Assembly: GCA_016342595.1 (NCBI GenBank) | Contig: JAEINY010000013.1 | Span: 1-47,270 of the forward strand | Direction of reading: 5' to 3' | DNA from: Marinilabiliaceae bacterium | GTDB taxonomy: Bacteria > Bacteroidota > Bacteroidia > Bacteroidales > Marinilabiliaceae | DNA: 47,270 nucleotides | Part shown: in pieces, positions 1 to 8,326 of the stretch | How the letters are laid out: each line of letters begins with the position of its first letter | Numbering within the stretch: the first letter of the stretch is position 1 | The notes under the pieces: generated by a model | What the model saw: the letters and a program-made list of their open reading frames with translations, nothing else | What the model was told of the DNA's origin: nothing | The model's database searches: none | Program-made: the position numbers and the translations under genes

Positions 1-34
1 AAATAGGACGATTTTAAACTAAATCCAGTCATCT

Positions 35-2284
35 ATGAAAGCTATGAGTAAAACACTTATTGTGTTCCTGTTATCCCTGGCCCTGATTTCGATGGAAATC
101 ATCTGGTCCAGGATTTTTTCTGCCGAATACTTTTACACATTTGCCTTTTTAATACTCAGTGTGAGCATCCTGGGATTAGGCCTTGGCGCTTTATCACTAC
201 GCATGAGTAAGAAACTAACGGCCATAAATAACTATGGTGGTTTGTTAGCTATCACCGCCTTTTTGATGTTAGCCGGACCACCAGCCGTGCTACACTTACA
301 ACTTGATTTCACCCAGTTAATCAACAACCATTGGATGCTTCTGAAATTAGTGGCCACCATCCTCATCCTGGGCTCTTCCTTCTTTACCGGTGGTATTGTA
401 CTCAGCAGTATTTTCAGAAAAGAACATGCCAACATGCCCCGCCTCTACATGTCTGACCTCATTGGAGCAGCCTTGGGTGTGATTGCATCTGTTCTACTGA
501 TGAATAGCATTGGAACTGATAAAGCCGCCATCCTTATTAGCCTGCCTGTTTTGATTCCTGCTTTTATCCTCATCCCTCGTTGGTGGAAAATCACACCAGT
601 CATCCTGTTTATCGCGTGTCTGGCCGGTCTCCCCTATAGTGCTCAGTTATTAACCCGCCCCAAAAAAGAACGTGCCGAAGTTATTTATACCCATTGGGAT
701 GCTATGGCAAGGCTAAAAGTCTATCAGTTCAGCGATGATTATTGGGGATTGAACATTGATGATGCCGCCAATAGCCCTGTATTTAAATTTGATGGTAATT
801 GGGATCGACCGGATTCATTACGTTTTCAGTTTTCCATTCCGGCCACCAACCTAACTCAACAATTTGACTCCTGTCGCTTCCTGTCTTTGGGTGCCGGTGG
901 TGGTGGTGATGTGTTACAAGCTCTTCAGGACGGTGCTACCGAGGTTCATGCCGTGGAAGTCAACCCACATATTAATGATATGATGACCGATGGCTTTCTG
1001 AAAGAATTCAGTGGTGATATCTACAACGATGAACGGGTACAGGTGGTCACTGAAGATGCCCGCTCCTATGTGCGTCGTTACGATAATCATTTTGACGTCA
1101 TCTACTCATTAAGTTCCAATACGTTTGCAGCACTGGCATCGGGTTCATTTGCCCTGGCCGAGAATTACCTGTTTACCACGGAGGCCTTTCAGGATTATTT
1201 CCAGGCCCTATCCAACAAAGGATACCTGCTGATGGAACACCAGTTCTACGTACCGCGTATGGTATCGGAAGTTTTGGAAGCCCTTCGGCGCGAAGGTGTG
1301 AAGGAACCGGCCAAACACCTGGCTGTTTACCATTTGCCAACTATGCGTCGCCACTTAATCCTGATGAGTAAGCAACCACTAGCCTCTTCCACTATCCAGG
1401 AAGGTATTTATAAAACATCGGCTGAAAACTATTCCTTCTTCAGACTTCTCTATCCGGCTGCCGACTCCCTTAAAAACAACCAGATTAACCAGATTGTGCT
1501 CAATGGCTGGGAAAGTCAGCAAGCTCAATCGCCCACCAACCTGGCACCTTGTTACGATGATCAACCTTTTACAGCCCAGTTGGGATTAATGAAGAATTTT
1601 GATCTGGAAAAAGTTAAAAAGCGCCTGCTACCTTATGAGTTCCAGGGATTCCCCTTATCAAAAGTGATCATACTGATTATTCTGGGCATCGTAATTTTTC
1701 TGATTATCCCACTCAACTTATTACCTTACCTGAAGAAAGGTCCTAAATTGAAACCTGCGGGTTGGTTTTACTTCTTTATGATTGGCATTGGTTTTATGGC
1801 TATTGAAGTGGTACTGATTCAAAAATACACCCTATTCATTGGTTCTTCATCATATACCTTTATGACCATTCTGTTTGTCTTATTAGCCAGTTCGGGAATT
1901 GGCAGCAGGATGAGTCGCCGGTTTAAAAATCATTGGCCTTTTCTTTTTATTGCCGGCTGGATTTTATTAGACATTTTCGCCTTTCCTTACCTCACTACTG
2001 CACTTGGAGGCATGGGACTCGCTGCCCGCATCTTCATCACGACCTTACTAATTGCTCCATTGGGATTCTTCATGGGAATGCCGTTTGTCAAAGGAAGTGA
2101 GAAGGCAGGTGAACTCATTGATTGGGGATTTGCCATTAACGGTGCCGCTTCGGTTATTGGTAGTACATTGGTATTAATTCCGGTTTTCAATTTCGGATTT
2201 GCCAGCGGTTTAACATTGGCATTACTTTGCTATGTGTGGGCGTATATCTTTTTATTACGACCACTGCGACAAAAAATCAATTAA
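35..2284 (+). CDS. Polytopic membrane protein with spermidine-synthase-like methyltransferase-fold domain
   Basis: This 749-residue protein has about seven hydrophobic helices at the N-terminus (residues ~5-210), a soluble Rossmann domain (~225-500) and about seven more helices (~545-749). The soluble domain shows a nucleotide-binding glycine loop (LSLGAGGGGDVLQAL), an acidic strand end (VHAVEVNPH) and a TEDARSY motif, as in the spermidine synthase/SAM methyltransferase superfamily. The place where true spermidine synthases carry the D-x-x-D-P catalytic stretch reads VIYSLSSNTF instead, so I doubt polyamine synthesis. The overall plan matches the 'fused MFS/spermidine synthase' membrane proteins of unknown substrate. 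A second ATG lies nine bases in, at 44. A strong terminator follows directly, so it ends its transcript. Family placement is fairly sure; function is unknown. Confidence 0.8.
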   Translation: MKAMSKTLIVFLLSLALISMEIIWSRIFSAEYFYTFAFLILSVSILGLGLGALSLRMSKKLTAINNYGGLLAITAFLMLAGPPAVLHLQLDFTQLINNHWMLLKLVATILILGSSFFTGGIVLSSIFRKEHANMPRLYMSDLIGAALGVIASVLLMNSIGTDKAAILISLPVLIPAFILIPRWWKITPVILFIACLAGLPYSAQLLTRPKKERAEVIYTHWDAMARLKVYQFSDDYWGLNIDDAANSPVFKFDGNWDRPDSLRFQFSIPATNLTQQFDSCRFLSLGAGGGGDVLQALQDGATEVHAVEVNPHINDMMTDGFLKEFSGDIYNDERVQVVTEDARSYVRRYDNHFDVIYSLSSNTFAALASGSFALAENYLFTTEAFQDYFQALSNKGYLLMEHQFYVPRMVSEVLEALRREGVKEPAKHLAVYHLPTMRRHLILMSKQPLASSTIQEGIYKTSAENYSFFRLLYPAADSLKNNQINQIVLNGWESQQAQSPTNLAPCYDDQPFTAQLGLMKNFDLEKVKKRLLPYEFQGFPLSKVIILIILGIVIFLIIPLNLLPYLKKGPKLKPAGWFYFFMIGIGFMAIEVVLIQKYTLFIGSSSYTFMTILFVLLASSGIGSRMSRRFKNHWPFLFIAGWILLDIFAFPYLTTALGGMGLAARIFITTLLIAPLGFFMGMPFVKGSEKAGELIDWGFAINGAASVIGSTLVLIPVFNFGFASGLTLALLCYVWAYIFLLRPLRQKIN

Positions 2285-2311
2285 AGTCTCAATTGAAAAA
2301 ACGAATTATCT

Positions 2312-2345
2312 CGGGTGGCTCAGAAAAGTCACCCGTTTTTTTTTT
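2312..2345 (+). terminator. Intrinsic terminator after the spermidine-synthase-like gene
   Basis: A 9-bp stem (2312-2320 with 2327-2335, one G-T wobble) closes a 6-nt loop and is followed by ten T residues (2336-2345). It sits 27 bases after the stop codon. Confidence 0.9.
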
Positions 2346-2404
2346 CAATAATGTCTGCGTCAACAAAAGTATCCTCTAATTCATAAAATTCATACGCTAA
2401 TACC

Positions 2405-2435
2405 TTGTTCTCAGTCTAAGTTTCCACTATATTTA
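2405..2435 (+). promoter_or_regulatory. Bacteroidota-type promoter for the 2454 gene
   Basis: TTG at 2405-2407, a 20-nt spacer and TATATTTA at 2428-2435 fit the -33/-7 pattern TTG-N19/21-TAnnTTTG, with the last base differing. The start codon is 18 bases downstream. Confidence 0.5.
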
Positions 2436-2453
2436 ATAAACAAACGAACAATC

Positions 2454-2909
2454 ATGATCATCGTTAACACCAGAGGGAAAATATATGGTCAGATAGCCGC
2501 TTTTTCAGGTTACATTCTTTCTATTGTGGGCCTGATCTCTATGACTATTCTTGGTATTGCAGTAGCACTGACTGGTCTGTTCATCGGCTTTACCACACGG
2601 GGTACCATGATCGATACAGACAACAAGCTATTTAAGGTCTATCACAAATATTTTGGGCTCTTTTCACGCGGTGGCTGGCGTCCCGTCAGTGAAATGGAGT
2701 GCATCCGACTAGTCACCCATCCACTCAACGGAACTGATCATTCCATAAAAATTAAGAAAAACGATGTGCATATCATCTTTCAGGGCAAATTTGCTCATGA
2801 GCATGTTTTCATTAAGCGATGTGACACCATGGAAGCCGCCAGAAACGAGGCTCAAAAATTGGGCGAATTAGTGGGAATACCAGTGGAATTGGGAGGAACC
2901 AGAGCCTAA
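2454..2909 (+). CDS. Small membrane protein with two N-terminal helices, unknown function
   Basis: This 151-residue protein has a hydrophobic hairpin at residues ~10-48 (two helices with a short turn) and then a soluble, beta-rich tail of about 100 residues. The tail resembles PH-like domains that follow membrane hairpins in many bacterial proteins of unknown role, but I could not match a named family. It has its own promoter-like sequence and lies between two terminators, so it is probably transcribed alone. Codon use looks normal for the neighbourhood. Function is unknown; the coding call is firm because of length, membrane pattern and spacing. Confidence 0.75.
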   Translation: MIIVNTRGKIYGQIAAFSGYILSIVGLISMTILGIAVALTGLFIGFTTRGTMIDTDNKLFKVYHKYFGLFSRGGWRPVSEMECIRLVTHPLNGTDHSIKIKKNDVHIIFQGKFAHEHVFIKRCDTMEAARNEAQKLGELVGIPVELGGTRA

Positions 2910-2937
2910 AAACTCCAATACAAATCATGTATTGGAG
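2908..2937 (-). terminator. Terminator for the 2979-3416 gene, possibly bidirectional
   Basis: A perfect 10-bp inverted repeat (2913-2922 with 2928-2937, 5-nt loop) is followed on the minus strand by five T residues (complement of 2912-2908). These overlap the stop codon of the convergent plus-strand gene. On the plus strand no T-run follows, so the minus gene is the clearer user. Confidence 0.7.
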
Positions 2938-2978
2938 CATGTTAATTAAATCATATTGGCCTCTCAGAAATCATTTCT

Positions 2979-3416
2979 TTAAAAATGCATCCGATCTAAA
3001 ATCTTCTCTCGCAACACATCACTTTTTAAATTCCAGAAATGCGCATCTCCATGGGCTATTCTAAAAACTTCAAGATGTGGCTTGAGTGATAGTCCGGCTA
3101 AATCATCCAGGTACTTATGGCCTTCATAAGCTTTGTCGATGATTGCCTGATCATGAATAAATTCGGCCTGACCTGCTACGCGCAACTCACAAGCCTCCAT
3201 GACATTTTTCGGATTATTGTAAAAACAAACTTCCACATTGGGGTTGTGATGCAATTGATTGCTGATTTCCTTAGGGGCCAAGGTTTCGAAATAAAACCCA
3301 GACTCATCCGCATACCACAACATCATAGCTCGAACATGTGGCTTATTATCCTCATCGGTGGATAAAAAACAAACCGGATGTTGATTGGCAAAATTGATCA
3401 CCTCTTCTTTGTTCAT
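2979..3416 (-). CDS. Pyridoxamine 5'-phosphate oxidase-fold (PPOX) flavoprotein
   Basis: The 145 residues fit the single-domain FMN-binding split-barrel family. The N-terminus (HPVCFLSTDEDNKPHVRAM) and the following strands (GFYFETLAPKEISNQLHHNPNVEVCFY) are the usual pattern of the 'general stress protein 26'/PPOX group. Such proteins bind FMN or a related cofactor, and most have no assigned substrate. The start is well supported: a strong GGAGG ribosome site (complement of 3424-3428) lies seven bases upstream of the ATG. The gene is followed by a terminator and seems monocistronic. Confidence 0.85.
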   Translation of the reverse strand: MNKEEVINFANQHPVCFLSTDEDNKPHVRAMMLWYADESGFYFETLAPKEISNQLHHNPNVEVCFYNNPKNVMEACELRVAGQAEFIHDQAIIDKAYEGHKYLDDLAGLSLKPHLEVFRIAHGDAHFWNLKSDVLREKILDRMHF

Positions 3417-3557
3417 GACACTTCCTCCCCATAATGATGATTATTCAACTCGAATCAAAATCAATACAACTAAAGACTGCTTCCTATACAATTCCTTTAT
3501 TCTTCCAGTCTAAAGTTACGCCGATTCACCAACTATTGTCAATGGTGGTCATGTAAG

Positions 3558-3594
3558 AAAAAAACCTTCTGGTCATAAAGGTCCGGAAGGTTTT
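3558..3594 (-). terminator. Terminator for the flavoprotein-DUF2892 operon
   Basis: On the minus strand a 12-bp stem (3594-3583 with 3572-3561, one wobble pair) with a 10-nt loop runs into seven T residues (complement of 3564-3558). It is 22 bases after the stop of the 3617 gene. Confidence 0.85.
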
Positions 3595-3616
3595 CAACTG
3601 TTTATTAATCTATTTT

Positions 3617-3802
3617 TTAACTGCGTCGACAGGTAGTGATTCCAAACGGTGCATAAAGCGGGCAAAAATTAATGACGGCTGTTAAAATGGGTATTACACC
3701 CAATAATCCCCACCACGATTGATAGTAATAACCAGCAATACCAATGCACAATCCAACAATCAGACGAATCGCTTTGTCCCAGGGGCCAATGTTTTTTCTC
3801 AT
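3617..3802 (-). CDS. DUF2892 (YgaP-type) small membrane protein
   Basis: This 61-residue protein starts with the typical DUF2892 pattern (MRKNIGPWDKAIRLIVG), has two hydrophobic helices (residues ~10-27 and ~31-46), and ends in CPLYAPFGITTC. The family is best known as the membrane tail of YgaP-type rhodanese proteins. Here it stands alone without a rhodanese domain. It shares the C-P-L-Y-x3-G-x3-C ending with the gene just upstream, 42 bases away, so the two are likely old duplicates in one operon. Role not known. Confidence 0.85.
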   Translation of the reverse strand: MRKNIGPWDKAIRLIVGLCIGIAGYYYQSWWGLLGVIPILTAVINFCPLYAPFGITTCRRS

Positions 3803-3844
3803 GACAATATTATATTAGATTAATAATGGTCATTGAAACTGATT

Positions 3845-4105
3845 TCATATTTTATCCTTCGGTTCATACATTGAAGTCTCCACTACCTTTTCCGATTCAT
3901 CCACACCAACGGAACAGTTCCGCCGTCCCAATAAGTTGTACAATGGACAACACCGTCGAAAGGCTGTGAATCCAAGATAAAAAGCGAGAAACAATAGAGG
4001 TTCAGCATAAGCACCAATCAGGAAGCCAGTGAAATACAATATTCCGATAGTTATCGCTGCCAGTAAACGGATTCCTTGATCTATTTTTCCCATTTTACAT
4101 CCCAT
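3845..4105 (-). CDS. Second DUF2892-like small membrane protein
   Basis: This 86-residue protein shows the family start (MGKIDQGIRLLAAITIG), two hydrophobic helices and then RCCPLYNLLGRRNC, followed by a 28-residue charged tail absent from its shorter neighbour. The C-P-L-Y-x3-G-x3-C motif matches the downstream protein residue for residue in spacing. The first ATG is five codons before a second (MGCKMGK), and either could be used. It lies 56 bases after the iron-sulfur flavoprotein gene on the same strand. The shared cysteines and the redox neighbour suggest a thiol or electron-transfer role, which is inference only. Confidence 0.8.
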   Translation of the reverse strand: MGCKMGKIDQGIRLLAAITIGILYFTGFLIGAYAEPLLFLAFYLGFTAFRRCCPLYNLLGRRNCSVGVDESEKVVETSMYEPKDKI

Positions 4106-4161
4106 AGTGCTTGTCTAAAGTAATCATCATAAGAACGTTTGTCTACATGGATTGTTCAGAT

Positions 4162-4737
4162 CTATTTGTGAATCGTTTTTAGCAACCAAGCCATGTTCTC
4201 ACCCAAGGTTTGCATGGTTTTTAATCCTTCTTCATCATTCAACACATCTCCCTTGGCTTTGCCTATCCCAATGTTCCAATAGGATGAGCCGGGAATGATC
4301 ATCTCATTGATCAAAAAGAAACGGTTCATGCTATCAAAGGTTGGCATTCCACCAGCCCGGCGCACAGCCACAACAGAAGCCCCTACTTTTCGGCGAAGGG
4401 GATTGCCGCATCCGCGCAATACATAACCACTCACATCCATCAGTGCTTTCATCTCAGGAGTTAGGTCGGAAAAGTAAACCGGTGATCCCAGAATGATGCC
4501 ATCCGCATCACGCATTTTATCAATGCATTCCTGCAATACCGGGTTTTTAATATGACATTTTCCATCGCCCAACTCACGGCATTTTCCGCAAGCTGTACAT
4601 CCATGCACTTGCTTTCCGCCCAATTGGTAGAGTTCTGTTTCAATACCATGGGCTTCCAGGGTTTTAAAAACTTCCTTAATAAGCAGCTCAGTATTACCTC
4701 CCCGACGTGGACTACCGTTAATTGCTAATATTTTCAT
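4162..4737 (-). CDS. Iron-sulfur flavoprotein / NADPH-dependent FMN reductase family
   Basis: This 191-residue flavodoxin-fold protein opens with an FMN phosphate loop ([13 protein letters not shown], residues ~7-19). It carries a compact cysteine set C47-x2-C50-x2-C53-x7-C61, as in iron-sulfur flavoproteins where these cysteines hold a [4Fe-4S] cluster. The segment [18 protein letters not shown] is also typical of the family. Expected role: cytoplasmic electron transfer between FMN and a small acceptor; the physiological partner is unknown. It is first in a likely three-gene operon with two cysteine-bearing DUF2892 membrane proteins, ended by the terminator at 3558-3594. Confidence 0.88.
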   Translation of the reverse strand: MKILAINGSPRRGGNTELLIKEVFKTLEAHGIETELYQLGGKQVHGCTACGKCRELGDGKCHIKNPVLQECIDKMRDADGIILGSPVYFSDLTPEMKALMDVSGYVLRGCGNPLRRKVGASVVAVRRAGGMPTFDSMNRFFLINEMIIPGSSYWNIGIGKAKGDVLNDEEGLKTMQTLGENMAWLLKTIHK

Positions 4738-4799
4738 GTTTGATTGTTTTAAGGTTAGGCTTTGTTATTCAGACTCCGTGCTATCCTCTTCGCACTTAC

Positions 4800-5780
4800 T
4801 TATATCGACAACACATCCATCAATCTCAACAACCCTGAATTAAGTGCTTTCTTATTCTTCAGTGCCTGGTTAAAGGGTACATGAACCACCTCTCTATTAA
4901 CCAGTCCCACCATAATACTTTTCTGATCGTCAAGCAGTGCATCTACGGCTGCTACTCCCAACTGACTGGCTAAAACACGATCGTAAACCGTAGGAGAGCC
5001 TCCTCGCTGCAGGTGACCTAAAATAGTCACGCGTACATCATACTCCGGATGCTCCTGGCTCACCCGATCAGCAATATCAATCGTACTGCCCATCTTTTCG
5101 CCTTCCGCTACTAAAACAATACTGCTGGTTTTTTCTTTTTTATATTGATTCTCCAGAAATGACTTCAGTTTGGTAAAGTCAGTGTCCACTTCGGGAACTA
5201 AAACAGCTTCTGCTCCCGATGCCACACCACTACGCAATGCCAGGAAACCGGCATCACGTCCCATCACTTCAATAAAAAAGAGGCGGCTATGCGCAGTGGC
5301 TGTATCGCGGATTTTATCTACAGCCTCTACCACTGTATTTAAAGCGGTATCATAGCCAATGGTAGAATCTGTCCCAAACAGATCATTATCAATGGTTCCT
5401 GGCACTCCAATAATGGGTATATCAAATTCCTGACTAAAGATGCGTGCCCCGTTAAACGTACCATCACCACCGATTACTACCAATCCATCAATACCATGTT
5501 TTTTCATATTTTCATAGGCCTGCCGGCGACCTTCTGAGGTACGGAACTCTTCACTACGTGCAGATTTAAGCATGGTACCCCCGTTTTGAAGAATATTACT
5601 CACCGAAGAGGACTCCATGGGAATAAACTCATCGTGAATCATCCCGTAATAACCTTTCACAATGCCCATCACTTCCAAATTGTTATAAATGGCACCGCGC
5701 ACCACTGCACGAGTGGCGGCATTCATTCCCGGGGCATCGCCTCCTGATGTTAAAACTGCAATCTTTTTTATTTTTGACAT
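4800..5780 (-). CDS. pfkA: 6-phosphofructokinase, ATP-dependent
   Basis: The 326 residues match bacterial PfkA length. Seen motifs are the N-terminal SGGDAPGMNAA (residues ~12-22), IGGDGT (103-108) and PGTIDND (127-133) with the catalytic aspartate at 131. Glycines at GGDG and PGT mark the ATP-using type; pyrophosphate-dependent enzymes usually have D and K at those places. It phosphorylates fructose 6-phosphate to fructose 1,6-bisphosphate in glycolysis, in the cytoplasm. The neighbours upstream on the same strand are ispH and cmk, with a 115-base gap that may hold its own promoter, though I could not pin one down. Confidence 0.97.
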   Translation of the reverse strand: MSKIKKIAVLTSGGDAPGMNAATRAVVRGAIYNNLEVMGIVKGYYGMIHDEFIPMESSSVSNILQNGGTMLKSARSEEFRTSEGRRQAYENMKKHGIDGLVVIGGDGTFNGARIFSQEFDIPIIGVPGTIDNDLFGTDSTIGYDTALNTVVEAVDKIRDTATAHSRLFFIEVMGRDAGFLALRSGVASGAEAVLVPEVDTDFTKLKSFLENQYKKEKTSSIVLVAEGEKMGSTIDIADRVSQEHPEYDVRVTILGHLQRGGSPTVYDRVLASQLGVAAVDALLDDQKSIMVGLVNREVVHVPFNQALKNKKALNSGLLRLMDVLSI

Positions 5781-5895
5781 GATATTGTATAATGGTGATT
5801 TAGCAACTACAACAAATCGTTATAAATAGTTCGCCGATGGTCTTTAACCATACTAATGTTTGCACTCTATTCAGCGGCTGAATAAAAAAACGTTG

Positions 5896-6789
5896 TTAGT
5901 CAGACGCTGAATGAATGCCTGTTATTCTTCTGATCTTTTCAGCCACTTGTTCCATGAGCCATTCCGGCGTCGATGTGGCCCCACATACACCCACGGAGCC
6001 AACCCCATCGGTGAACCAATCGACTTGCAGATCATCCGGCTCAGAAATAAAATAGCTCAACGCATTTACATCCTGGCAAGCCTGAAATAACATACGGGCA
6101 TTGCTACTTTTGGTGCCACCCACAAAAACAACGGCATCGTATTGCTCAGCGAATCTTTGAAGCCGGGGTACTCGTCCCGATACCTGACGACACACCGTAT
6201 CGTGCGAAATGATCTCAATACCATTATGCGTCCTTTCCTGCATCAAAGCGACTATCTGCTGCAGTCCTTCAGGGCTTTTGGTGGTTTGCGAAAAGACTTC
6301 AACTGGACGGGAAAAATCTATTTTATCCATGTCAGCCTTTGTCTCTACTACAATTGCTTCATTGTTGGTTTGACCGATCAGGCCAATCACTTCGGCGTGA
6401 CCTTTCTTTCCATAAATAATGATCTGCCCGTTTTGAGCTTTCTGCTGCAGATAAGCTTGCTTAACTCGCTTTTGTAATTTTAGCACAACGGGACAAGTAG
6501 CATCTTTTAATGTCAATCCAAATTGTTGAGCTGACTGATAAGAAGCAGGTGGTTCACCATGCGCCCGAAAAAGTACCGTCCCTGATTTGATTTGATCAAA
6601 ATCTGACTGTTGAATGGTGGACATCCCCAACTGCATCAACCGATTGGCTTCCGCCTCATTGTGTACAATATCCCCGACACACCACACTTTCTGTCCTTGT
6701 TTTAACAATGACTCAGCTGCCTCCACAGCTTTCACCACACCAAAACAAAAGCCAGAATGTTTATCGACCTCAACTTTTATAATCGCCAT
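5896..6789 (-). CDS. ispH: 4-hydroxy-3-methylbut-2-enyl diphosphate reductase
   Basis: This is the last enzyme of the MEP isoprenoid pathway, converting HMBPP to IPP and DMAPP with a [4Fe-4S] cluster. The three cluster cysteines are visible at residues 15 (GFCFGVV), 99 (DATCPVV) and 199 (DTVCRQV). The substrate-binding histidines sit at ~43 (IVHNEAEANR), ~77 (RAHGEPP) and ~130 (KKGHAEV), with the following E132 in place. The length of 297 is normal for the short form without an S1 fusion. It follows cmk by only 12 bases, so the two are co-transcribed. The C-terminal GVCGATSTPEWLMEQV segment is typical. Confidence 0.97.
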   Translation of the reverse strand: MAIIKVEVDKHSGFCFGVVKAVEAAESLLKQGQKVWCVGDIVHNEAEANRLMQLGMSTIQQSDFDQIKSGTVLFRAHGEPPASYQSAQQFGLTLKDATCPVVLKLQKRVKQAYLQQKAQNGQIIIYGKKGHAEVIGLIGQTNNEAIVVETKADMDKIDFSRPVEVFSQTTKSPEGLQQIVALMQERTHNGIEIISHDTVCRQVSGRVPRLQRFAEQYDAVVFVGGTKSSNARMLFQACQDVNALSYFISEPDDLQVDWFTDGVGSVGVCGATSTPEWLMEQVAEKIRRITGIHSASD

Positions 6790-6801
6790 CGTTTGCTTGC
6801 T

Positions 6802-7500
6802 TTACTGCTTACTCAAACCTCTTTCGTCCATTTTTTTCATGATCCAGAGCAACTGCTCCTCCTTGTTCAAATGACTGTTATCCAATACTACGGCATCATC
6901 GGCCTGCATTAAAGGACTTTCTTTACGCGTGCTATCCTGATGATCGCGATATTTCACATTTTCGAGAATCTCCTGGAAATTCACAGGCTCACCTTTGGCT
7001 ATTAGCTCATCATATCGGCGTTGCGCCCTTATCTCAGGAGATGCTGTCATGAACAGTTTCAATTCAGCCTTAGGAAATACCACCGTGCCAATATCACGGC
7101 CATCCATCACAATACCACCTTCGATGCCCATCTCCTGCTGCAACTCCACCAAACGGCGACGCACAAAGCCCAAGGCACTCACTGCACTCACATTCTGACT
7201 CACTTCCAGTCCACGAATGGCATCTTCCACGCTTTCGCCATTCAGAAATGTTTCGTTCTTCTTTTCCTCTGGTTGATACTTAAAAGTGATCTTGATGGCA
7301 TTCAAATGCGCACTCAATTGTTTTTCATCAATAGTTCCGTCTGCAATGAAACCATTCCGCATGGCAAACAGCGTCACACTCCGATACATAGCACCCGTAT
7401 CAATGTAAACATATCCTAATTCCTTGGCCAGATCTTTAGCCACTGTACTTTTTCCACACGATGAATGCCCGTCAATGGCAATGATGAGTTTTTTCTGCAT
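6802..7500 (-). CDS. cmk: (d)CMP kinase
   Basis: This 232-residue P-loop kinase phosphorylates CMP and dCMP to the diphosphates. It shows the Walker A loop GHSSCGKST (residues 11-19), the IDTGAMYR nucleotide-binding motif after it, MDGRDIGTVVFP in the middle and the RAQRRYDEL lid region, all standard for bacterial Cmk. It heads the cmk-ispH pair. In many Bacteroidota cmk and ispH lie next to porQ; here porQ is about 5.5 kb further upstream, beyond an insert of surface-protein genes. A -7-like TAAATTTG lies 22 bases before the start, so cmk probably has its own promoter. Confidence 0.97.
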   Translation of the reverse strand: MQKKLIIAIDGHSSCGKSTVAKDLAKELGYVYIDTGAMYRSVTLFAMRNGFIADGTIDEKQLSAHLNAIKITFKYQPEEKKNETFLNGESVEDAIRGLEVSQNVSAVSALGFVRRRLVELQQEMGIEGGIVMDGRDIGTVVFPKAELKLFMTASPEIRAQRRYDELIAKGEPVNFQEILENVKYRDHQDSTRKESPLMQADDAVVLDNSHLNKEEQLLWIMKKMDERGLSKQ

Positions 7501-7521
7501 AATATCCTTGATTCAGATCTA

Positions 7522-7529
7522 CAAATTTA
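7522..7529 (-). promoter_or_regulatory. -7 element candidate for cmk-ispH
   Basis: The minus strand reads TAAATTTG (complement of 7522-7529), a full match to TAnnTTTG, 22 bases before the cmk ATG. No clear TTTG lies at -33, so the call rests on one element and its placement. Confidence 0.4.
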
Positions 7530-7536
7530 GAAAAAA

Positions 7537-8322
7537 CTATCGCTTTCCATGTAAAACTCTAGTGTCTTCAGTATAACATGTGAAAATCCCCATGGCATTG
7601 CTTAGGTTTCCTTCCAATGGAGATGGAAAAGTCAGATTATCATTGTTGGCTTTATTGGCATTCCACAGCGATATCTGATAATCAAAATTCTCCCGGGTCA
7701 CGCGCTTCAAATTAATTTCAACCTGATTATAATCATCAGCTTTCAATTCGAATTCAAATTCCTCGGTTTGAACAGAATGAATATGTCCATAATCCAGAAA
7801 CACACTTTCGGTATCGATGGTATCTTGCAAATACATTGCTATACTGGTGATGTAATAATTATGCCTGCCATCAGGAGAGGTATTAAATGAAAATGACAAG
7901 TTCTTATCTTTCAGTTGTGCATCTTCAATGGTAACATCTTCTGGAATTGTTGTTGTAGATGTGATGGTGTCATTTTCAGGCGATATCACCCGTAAAGAAA
8001 CTGTTTTTTGCAGCAAAGGGGCAAAACGAAAGGGATGTCCATAATTAAAGATATAACCTGAGTTGGCTTCTTTGTAAAGGCCTTGAACCAAATTGATCGT
8101 ATCGACCGTCACCAAAAATTCAAGGGAATAATCAAGGATATAATCTTCATGGATAGGTTGTATTTTTGTGGCTGATAATTTATAGATATCTCCAGGTTTC
8201 AGGTAACATTCCACAAAATATCCCGGATCACCTTTCAGGGTAGAGAAATCCAGTTCCTGATCACTGACGCAAGCTGAAATCAGTAAAAACAAACCAATGA
8301 AAACGAGATACATCTTATTCAT
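7537..8322 (-). CDS. DUF4249 lipoprotein, TonB-receptor partner
   Basis: This 261-residue protein has a lipoprotein signal (LFLLISAC, lipidated cysteine ~18) and the DUF4249 layout: an all-beta body with a closing NLSNAMGIFTCYTEDTRV, comparable to the family's G-N-x-x-N-A-x-G-I-F ending. DUF4249 lipoproteins are commonly encoded next to TonB-dependent receptors in Bacteroidota and are thought to act at the outer membrane. The gene lies only four bases after the receptor stop, so the pair forms an operon. The substrate cannot be read from the sequence. Confidence 0.85.
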   Translation of the reverse strand: MNKMYLVFIGLFLLISACVSDQELDFSTLKGDPGYFVECYLKPGDIYKLSATKIQPIHEDYILDYSLEFLVTVDTINLVQGLYKEANSGYIFNYGHPFRFAPLLQKTVSLRVISPENDTITSTTTIPEDVTIEDAQLKDKNLSFSFNTSPDGRHNYYITSIAMYLQDTIDTESVFLDYGHIHSVQTEEFEFELKADDYNQVEINLKRVTRENFDYQISLWNANKANNDNLTFPSPLEGNLSNAMGIFTCYTEDTRVLHGKR

Positions 8323-8326
8323 AAAG

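Noticed and set aside
5868-5889. ATTCAG/CTGAAT palindrome with an A-run as terminator of ispH
   Set aside because: On the minus strand the T-run comes before the hairpin, the wrong order for a terminator of ispH.
6142-6477. 111-codon plus-strand frame opposite ispH
   Set aside because: A shadow of a highly conserved gene on the other strand; no coding character of its own.
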